A stretch of 64,000 bases of DNA, from contig NZ_JASHIC010000002.1 in assembly GCF_030056705.1 (NCBI RefSeq), positions 237,694 through 301,693 of the forward strand, written 5' to 3'. Of the stretch, positions 63,877 to 64,000 are shown one piece after another. Each line of letters starts with the position of its first letter. Position 1 is the first letter of the stretch. Source of the DNA: Flectobacillus longus. Lineage in GTDB: Bacteria > Bacteroidota > Bacteroidia > Cytophagales > Spirosomataceae. The notes beneath the pieces are model-generated. The model did not search any database, was not told where the DNA came from, and worked only from the letters and a program-made list of their open reading frames with translations. The position numbers and the translations under genes were made by a program.

Positions 63877-64000
63877 CCTCTTTGCCTCTTTGCCTCTTTG
63901 CCTCTTTGCCTCTTTGCCTCTTTGCCTCTTTGCCTCTTTGCCTCTTTGCCTCTTTGCCTCTTTGCCTCTTTGCCTCTTTGCCTCTTTGCCTCTTTGCCTC
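63873..64000 (+). repeat. Perfect 8-bp tandem repeat (TTTGCCTC), at least 16 copies
   Basis: From 63873 to the window end the unit TTTGCCTC repeats 16 times without a mismatch and probably continues. Each unit itself contains the CTCTTTG word of the -7 element. The unit length is not a multiple of three. Confidence 0.95.

Noticed and set aside
63873..64000. CRISPR array
   Set aside because: The units are 8 bp, directly abutting and without spacers; it is a simple tandem repeat and no cas gene is present.

Overview
The window looks like a chromosome segment of a Bacteroidota bacterium, probably Cytophagales; I cannot fix the genus. The pointers are a type IX secretion sorting domain, a DUF4249 lipoprotein paired with a TonB-dependent receptor, the gene order nusB-ytxH-DUF1573-yajC-ybbR-coaE, AT-rich non-Shine-Dalgarno leaders, and promoters of the form TTG-N19-TAnnTTTG (best example: in front of tRNA-Asp).

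Layout. 1-18.4 kb is ordinary core genome: a cut-off NtrC-type regulator, a voltage-gated-type K+ channel, an ABC exporter, the nusB to coaE block, a T9SS cargo protein, an OstA/LptA-like protein divergent from tilS, an ECF sigma factor with membrane partners, TraB/GumN, an orphan nucleotidyltransferase, a beta-CASP hydrolase, a universal stress protein and a DinB-fold protein. 57.1-64.0 kb is core genome again: penicillin-acylase family enzyme, DUF4249 lipoprotein, TonB-dependent receptor, a receiver-like protein, and an 8-bp tandem repeat that runs off the window end.

Between them lies a 38.5-kb integrated element. Its left edge is an intact tRNA-Asp(GTC) gene (18502-18578). The 3' 52 bp of that tRNA (18525-18576) recur at 57013-57064 with one mismatch, 150 bp from a tyrosine recombinase. 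The right part of the element (47.0-56.9 kb) holds mobility and maintenance genes (RHH-like protein, HTH protein, RepA-like ATPase, excisionase-like protein, integrase) and a 1324-aa nuclease-STAND NTPase resembling Avs anti-phage proteins. I see no relaxase.

The cargo (18.7-46.6 kb) has two striking gene sets. Set A (21.9-30.2 kb, all minus strand) is FHA protein, Ser/Thr kinase-TM-Sel1, soluble Ser/Thr kinase, PP2C phosphatase-TM-coiled coil with an out-of-frame LysM domain behind an A10 tract, then, across an IS4 pseudogene, a twin-FHA-TM-trypsin protein. The domains suggest cytosolic phospho-signalling wired through single membrane spans to periplasmic sensing and proteolysis. Set B (37.7-45.2 kb, minus strand) is a divergent sigma-like factor, an anti-sigma-like TM protein, an exported caspase-like protease and an exported ANK-CHAT protease. 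Between and around them are an exported transglutaminase-like protein, two near-identical outer-membrane barrel proteins with unrelated signal peptides, a LuxR-type regulator beside a GNAT-like protein, a broken caspase gene, a broken TPR gene and IS3/IS4 remnants. My best candidate for an undescribed system is this combination: a mobile envelope-spanning phospho-signalling and exported-protease module. The link between sets A and B is inference.
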